Below are positions 60,049 through 64,000 of a stretch of 64,000 nt of DNA, one piece after another. The notes under the pieces were generated by a model, which saw only the letters and a list, made by a program, of their open reading frames with translations, searched no databases and was not told the DNA's origin. This DNA comes from Myceligenerans crystallogenes. Lineage in GTDB: Bacteria; Actinomycetota; Actinomycetes; Actinomycetales; Cellulomonadaceae. Both the position numbers and the translations under genes were made by a program. How positions within the stretch are numbered: position 1 is the stretch's first letter; each line of letters starts with the position of its first letter. The stretch spans positions 222,409-286,408 of the forward strand of contig NZ_BAAANL010000007.1 in the NCBI RefSeq assembly GCF_039529775.1. Direction: 5' to 3'.

Positions 60049-62925
60049 TCAGTCCCCGACCACCTCGGGCCGCTCCCACGGGATCCGGGCGTCGACCACG
60101 AACTGGCCGCCGACCGGTCCCGCGGAGAACGTTCCCCCCAGGCTCTCCGCCCGGGCACGCATCCCGGTGATCCCCGAGTGCGGCCTGCTCCTGGACGGTT
60201 CCCCGGTCGTCCCTGCCGGTAACGGGTTACGGACGACGATCACGACCCCGGTGCTCGGCGCGCCGCGGAGCAGGATGTCGACAGGCTGGCTCTCCGCATG
60301 CGACACCGCGTTCGAGATCGACTCCTGCACGATGCGATAGCAGGTCCGCGTCAGGATCCGGCTGGCGGTCCCGCCCTCGGCCACCTCGAAGCTGCTCGTG
60401 ATCCGAGCTCCCTGGTTCGGCAGTTGCGCCAGCAGCTGGCCGAGGTCGTCGAACGAGACCTCTGTCATCCCGTCAGCCCCGGTCCGCATCGCGTCCAGCA
60501 CCGTCTGGACATCGGCGTGGCCGCGACGAGCGACCGCCCGAAGCCTGGCGAGTCGCTCGCGGACCGTGGGGTTGTCGTCGACGATCTGTTCGAGTTCCTG
60601 GATCATCATGAGGATCTCAGTGAAGGTGTAGTTGACGCCGTCGTGCATTTCCCGCGCGAGCTCCTCGTGCTGGTTCTCCCGCGCGGAAGGTCCGATGTGC
60701 CCGACGACGGTGCGGACCGGCCGCGGCTCCGGCAGCAGCTCGCTGGGAGTACCGTGCCACACGACCACGACGCGCTCCCGCGCCCGGGTCGTCGCCACGT
60801 ACAACAGCGACCGCTCTCGCTGCAGCGCCTCTTCCGGGTCCCCGACAATGACCCTGCCCGCCATCCGCGTGGAGTCGGCCGTGGCCCCGAAGACGACGAC
60901 ATGCCGGAACTCCATCCCCTTGGACCGGTGCCGGGTCATGACCACGACCCGGTCCTTCCCTGGTGTGTCCTGGCTCCGGACGTGCTGGGCAGGGATCCCC
61001 CGATCCCCCAGCTCCCGGGTGACCTTGACGGCCTCGTTCCCGCTCCAGACCAGCACGGCGATCGTCTCGTGCGCGACACCGTCGGAAAGCCAGTCCTCGA
61101 TCTCCCGGACCGTCGTGTCGTAGGCCGCCACCAGCGAGTCGCAGCCGTGGACTGTCGGTGCCGGCCCGGACCGGGCCGAACGCAGTCCGGAGTCGTCGAC
61201 GACGGCGTCTGTCAGGTCCACCATCGGGTGGCCCGCCAGGACGGCCGTGGCGTACCCGAGGTTCTGCGAGGTCGTGCGGTAGTTGAGCTGCAGGCGCCGG
61301 GACCGACCGGTGACGTGGATCCCGTACCGGGACAGCACTGTCCGCGGCGCGTAGATCCGCTGCTGGGCGTCCTCGGCGAGCAGCAGGTCGTCGTTCCCGC
61401 GTGCCGCCAGGGCCCGGACCAGGCGGAGATGGGCCGGGCCGAGGTCCTGCGCCTCGTCGACCAGCACATGGTCGGCCACCCGCGACCCACCGTTCGCCGC
61501 GGCCGTGTCCAGAGCTGTGGCGACGATCATCGCCTTCTCGTCGAAATCGGTGGTCCCAACGGCCGCCGTCGTCTCCCGGTAGGCCTCGATCACCTCCCAG
61601 ACGGCGTTCCGCTGCGCCCGTCCGAGGGCCACCCCACGCCCGGGACGCCGCACCTTCAGATACTCCTCCCGCGTCGTGATCTCCTGCGGGACGACGACGG
61701 CCGAGTACTCCGCGCCGAGGAAGTCCGCCGTCCGCAGCTCGGCAGGCAGTCCGTCCCCACGACCTCGCAGGGCCGCGTCCCACATCCTGTCGTCGGTGGA
61801 CGGCACAAGATCCCCGCGCACCCGGCCGAGAAGTCCCGTGGCGGCGCGGCGGACATCGAGCCCGTGGTCAGCAGCGCGGACGATCAGACGGCGGGCCGCG
61901 GCATCGAGCGTGCCCACGTAGACGCCGGGATCGCCCGGCTCCTTCGCGAGGACGATGCCTGGGGCCAGCTGCAGGAGCTGCTGCCGCAGGGCGTTGGCGA
62001 GCGTCGTGGTGAAGGTCGTCAGGAAGATCCGCGCCGCAGGGTTCCGCTCGTGGAGAAAGCGCGCCCGGTGCAACAGCACGACCGTCTTGCCCGTCCCGGC
62101 GCCTCCGGAAAGCCGGACCGGGCCGGTCATGGCCGCCTCGACGTACGCCCGCTGCTCCGGGTGGAGGAAGACCCGCCAGCGCGCGAAGTCCTCCTGCTCG
62201 ATCGCCTCCCGGAGTACGGCGTCGTCCGTGAGATAGGCGAACTGCATGCGCGAGAGCGGATGCTCGAGGGCTTCGATGAGCTCGTCGTCGGTGTCCCCGC
62301 CGGTGTCACCGTCCTCCACAGGCTTCACCTCGTAGGTCGCCCGCACCGTGTCCACGGTCGCCCCGTCGGCAAGGAGCAGGAGGGCGTCCCCTTCGTACGG
62401 CGTCGCTGCCCGGTCAGCGATCGTCAGAAGACCATCGTCATCGACGACGCCCATCGCTTCGTGCGCGATCCGGGGGTCGATCCCCAGGTCGAGGAGGTCG
62501 TCGAACGTCACGCCCCTGGCTTCCAGCAGCGGGACCAGACCCGCGGTCCCGTCGATCGCCTCCCGCACCCCGTGGAGCGGCGTGGACTCGCCGAGGTCGA
62601 CCCGGATCACCTCGGCGGCGCCGGTCTGCGGGTTGCGCCGGAACACGAGGCTCGCCGCCTTCTCGTTGGCGACGTCGTGCTTGAAGATGCCCAGGAAGAT
62701 GTACCGCGGTTCCTCGTCGGAACCTGTGAGCTTGACCAGGACCGCGCGGTAGTCGTCGTTGACCCTGCCTGTCCGGATCCGGCGGTCCGCCGCACCCTTG
62801 AGCGGCTTAATCCTCAGGCCCGGGGTGGTGTCGTCCTCCCGGAGCTTCTCAATGAACTTCCACGCCTTGCCGGCGACGTCCCCGTCGAGCGTCGGGACGT
62901 TGGACGGCATGATGAGTTCGGGCAC
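60049..62925 (-). CDS. RelE-like / UvrD helicase / histidine kinase fusion protein
   Basis: A 958-aa protein of unusual build. Residues about 15-110 resemble a RelE/ParE fold (LRIKPLKGAADRRIRTGRVNDDYRAV). A full UvrD-type SF1A helicase follows: Walker A SGGAGTGKT (273-281), LVDEAQD (488-494), LNYRTTSQ, TRHRSKGMEF (664-673) and YVATTRARER (709-718). The C-terminus is a NarL-type kinase core: HisKA_3 EELAREMHDG with His761, N-box RIVQESISNAVSHA (864-877) and G-box HSGITGMRARAESLGG (916-931). GTG 62925 is leaderless (TAACCT 62937-62932, 6 nt upstream). The partner regulator lies 21 bp upstream. It probably senses a nucleic-acid state and signals to the regulator. Confidence 0.85.
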   Translation of the reverse strand: MPELIMPSNVPTLDGDVAGKAWKFIEKLREDDTTPGLRIKPLKGAADRRIRTGRVNDDYRAVLVKLTGSDEEPRYIFLGIFKHDVANEKAASLVFRRNPQTGAAEVIRVDLGESTPLHGVREAIDGTAGLVPLLEARGVTFDDLLDLGIDPRIAHEAMGVVDDDGLLTIADRAATPYEGDALLLLADGATVDTVRATYEVKPVEDGDTGGDTDDELIEALEHPLSRMQFAYLTDDAVLREAIEQEDFARWRVFLHPEQRAYVEAAMTGPVRLSGGAGTGKTVVLLHRARFLHERNPAARIFLTTFTTTLANALRQQLLQLAPGIVLAKEPGDPGVYVGTLDAAARRLIVRAADHGLDVRRAATGLLGRVRGDLVPSTDDRMWDAALRGRGDGLPAELRTADFLGAEYSAVVVPQEITTREEYLKVRRPGRGVALGRAQRNAVWEVIEAYRETTAAVGTTDFDEKAMIVATALDTAAANGGSRVADHVLVDEAQDLGPAHLRLVRALAARGNDDLLLAEDAQQRIYAPRTVLSRYGIHVTGRSRRLQLNYRTTSQNLGYATAVLAGHPMVDLTDAVVDDSGLRSARSGPAPTVHGCDSLVAAYDTTVREIEDWLSDGVAHETIAVLVWSGNEAVKVTRELGDRGIPAQHVRSQDTPGKDRVVVMTRHRSKGMEFRHVVVFGATADSTRMAGRVIVGDPEEALQRERSLLYVATTRARERVVVVWHGTPSELLPEPRPVRTVVGHIGPSARENQHEELAREMHDGVNYTFTEILMMIQELEQIVDDNPTVRERLARLRAVARRGHADVQTVLDAMRTGADGMTEVSFDDLGQLLAQLPNQGARITSSFEVAEGGTASRILTRTCYRIVQESISNAVSHAESQPVDILLRGAPSTGVVIVVRNPLPAGTTGEPSRSRPHSGITGMRARAESLGGTFSAGPVGGQFVVDARIPWERPEVVGD

Positions 62926-62946
62926 GATCCCAGGTTATCCCGCACT

Positions 62947-63603
62947 TCAGGGCTCTGGGGGGACACTGATCCCGGCTTCCCTGGCGAGCGCTGCGAGCTG
63001 GCTCCGCCGCTGGTACCCGAGCTTGGTCATCGCTCCCTTGAGGTGGGACTTGACCGTGTGCTCTGAGATAAACAGGCAGGCCCCGATCTGGACGTTGGTC
63101 CGGCCCTCGACATACGCGACGACGTCCCGCTCCGCACCGGTGAGCTTCTCGATCCGGGCGCGAGCCTCGACGGCGGCATCAGGCCCTGCAGCGGCAAAGT
63201 CGTCGGCGATACGCCTCGAAGCGGTCTTGCTCATGGCGCCCCCGCCGTCGAGCACATCACGGAGCAGGTTTCCCCAGGCTTCCGGAGGGTCGCTCTTCAC
63301 GATGTAGCCCAGCGCCCCTGCCGCGAGCGCCTCCTTGATTTTGACAGCATCCTCAAGGGTCGTCACCGCCACGCACCGCGGAGGCTCCGAGAGCGCCCGG
63401 ACCCGCTTGATCGCCTCCACCCCGTCCACGGGCTTCATGTCGAGGTCCATGAGGATCAGTTCAGGCCGATGCCTGACGACCGCCGCCAGAACCTTGCCGC
63501 CGTCGTTCACCTCGGCGACCACCTCGAAGCCCTGATCGGTCAGGATCCCCCGAAGGTACTGCCGGACCAGGGCGTCGTCATCCACGATGAGCACTGTCGT
63601 CAC
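62947..63603 (-). CDS. NarL/LuxR-type response regulator
   Basis: A 218-aa two-component response regulator. The receiver domain (1-122) has Asp8-Asp9 and the phosphoacceptor Asp53 (ILMDLDMKPVDG), the Thr in AVTTLED and the Lys in YIVKSD. The LuxR-type helix-turn-helix (about 154-212) reads LTGAERDVVAYVEGRTNVQI and SEHTVKSHLKGAM. GTG 63603 is leaderless, with TACGCT 7 nt before it (63616-63611). It is the natural partner of the kinase module in the helicase fusion 21 bp downstream. A motif also present before the pPIWI-RE operon lies just upstream of its -35 region. Confidence 0.92.
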   Translation of the reverse strand: MTTVLIVDDDALVRQYLRGILTDQGFEVVAEVNDGGKVLAAVVRHRPELILMDLDMKPVDGVEAIKRVRALSEPPRCVAVTTLEDAVKIKEALAAGALGYIVKSDPPEAWGNLLRDVLDGGGAMSKTASRRIADDFAAAGPDAAVEARARIEKLTGAERDVVAYVEGRTNVQIGACLFISEHTVKSHLKGAMTKLGYQRRSQLAALAREAGISVPPEP

Positions 63604-63644
63604 GAGCCACAGCGTAGGCCGACGACCGCCGCGGCTCCCGCGAC

Positions 63645-63657
63645 ATCACCCGATCGA
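63645..63657. promoter_or_regulatory. Island operator motif, copy 3 (autoregulation site)
   Basis: ATCACCCGATCGA, the exact complement of CGATCGGGTGAT at 50775-50786. It lies about 30 bp upstream of the -10 of the response regulator, i.e. next to the -35 region, where LuxR-type activators bind. Confidence 0.6.
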
Positions 63658-63791
63658 GCGACCCTTCCGCAGATCGGTGTACCCGAACAGGCAATGCGCC
63701 ACACGGCTGCGCCGGGCGAGAGTAGAGCCAGTCCCCTCCCGATCGCCCGGAGCACATCTTGACCACGCCTAATCCACCCCAAGTGCCCGAA

Positions 63792-63824
63792 GATTCACCC
63801 GGGAAGTCACCCGATGGTGATCCG
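63792..63824. promoter_or_regulatory. Island operator motif, copies 4 and 5, before the methylase
   Basis: GATTCACCCG (63792-63801) matches the complement of copy 1. TCACCCGATGGTGATCCG (63807-63824) contains the inverted repeat TCACC-CGAT-GGTGA. They end about 20 bp upstream of the methylase -10 (TATATT, 63845-63850), a class II-like activator position. Confidence 0.5.
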
Positions 63825-63844
63825 TCCGCCCCTGACGCGCGCCA

Positions 63845-63850
63845 TATATT
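63845..63850 (+). promoter_or_regulatory. -10 element of the leaderless methylase gene
   Basis: TATATT, followed by 7 nt and the GTG at 63858. It fixes the start and shows transcription divergent from the response regulator. Confidence 0.6.
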
Positions 63851-63857
63851 GGGGCAG

Positions 63858-64000
63858 GTGACGACACTCCCTGCCCGCCGTAAGCTGATCGAGGTCTCTC
63901 TCCCTCTGGAGGAGATCAACGCCGAGTCGGCAAGGGAGAAGTCGATCCGGCACGGCCACCCCTCGACGCTGCACCTGTGGTGGGCCCGGCGCCCGCTCGC
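63858..64000 (+). CDS. DUF1156-type DNA methylase, N-terminus (partial)
   Basis: The first 47 residues of a gene that continues beyond the window. The sequence KLIEVSLPLEEINAESAREK and RHGHPSTLHLWWARRPLA is the highly conserved start of DUF1156 DNA methyltransferase-like proteins, which occur in phage-defence loci with DUF499 ATPases and helicases. The GTG at 63858 is supported by the leaderless -10. Its upstream operators match those before the pPIWI-RE operon, so it may supply self-protection or modification for the same island. Confidence 0.85.
   Translation, partial: MTTLPARRKLIEVSLPLEEINAESAREKSIRHGHPSTLHLWWARRPL

Noticed and set aside
1..64000. CRISPR arrays, IS elements, rRNA operons or phage structural genes
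   Set aside because: No regularly spaced direct repeats, transposase or integrase motifs (DDE, Tyr or Ser recombinases), rRNA sequence or capsid/tail genes were seen.

Overview
The window is a 64 kb piece of a very GC-rich actinobacterial chromosome, most likely a member of Micrococcales near Promicromonosporaceae/Cellulomonadaceae. The reasons are the F420-dependent glucose-6-phosphate dehydrogenase, the secreted polysaccharide-degrading enzymes with Pro/Thr linkers and family 2 carbohydrate-binding modules, the GTG-rich starts, and the many leaderless genes. At least 15 genes have a TANNNT hexamer exactly 6-7 nt before the start codon. No rRNA, convincing tRNA, CRISPR array or IS element was found.

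Region 1 (1-39.2 kb) is ordinary core and lifestyle genome. It holds a phosphodiesterase and thymidine kinase pair, a GNAT/acyl-CoA ligase fusion, a secreted I36-type protein, DNA topoisomerase IV subunit A, GNATs, a HAD phosphatase, fgd, a YhhN membrane protein, a thioredoxin plus DUF4395 pair and an ADP-ribosylglycohydrolase. It also holds methionine synthase, tRNA 2'-phosphotransferase, an MFS exporter and a coupled DUF2617-DUF4247-DUF350-aminopropyltransferase operon. Three secreted carbohydrate-active enzymes are scattered through it: an AA10 LPMO with CBM2, a GH87-like alpha-1,3-glucanase and a GH30 hydrolase with CBM2. A HepT/MNT toxin-antitoxin pair sits at 30.0-30.8 kb.

Region 2 (39.4-64 kb) looks like an accessory defence island. 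Its left part contains a small PD-(D/E)XK-like protein abutting a 5'-truncated NAD-dependent epimerase, a Phd/VapC-type toxin-antitoxin pair, a small internally duplicated protein, a TTG-started nuclease-helicase (DUF2075) and a 2182-aa DUF4011/DUF3320 helicase-nuclease.

The centrepiece (50.9-60.0 kb) is an overlapping four-gene operon: a RecB/Cas4-like Fe-S protein, a pPIWI-RE-associated restriction endonuclease, a DinG-like helicase and a pPIWI-RE protein (a divergent prokaryotic Argonaute/PIWI). Facing it is a LuxR-type response regulator followed by an unusual single polypeptide that joins a RelE-like domain, a UvrD-type helicase and a complete histidine-kinase core. Divergent from the regulator, a DUF1156-type DNA methylase begins and runs off the window.

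A shared motif (CGATCGGGTGAT and variants) lies upstream of the operon, the regulator and the methylase. This suggests that one two-component system, whose sensor is fused to a helicase, controls the whole nuclease/PIWI/methylase module. That regulatory link is inference. The pPIWI-RE trio itself is supported by recognisable family motifs.
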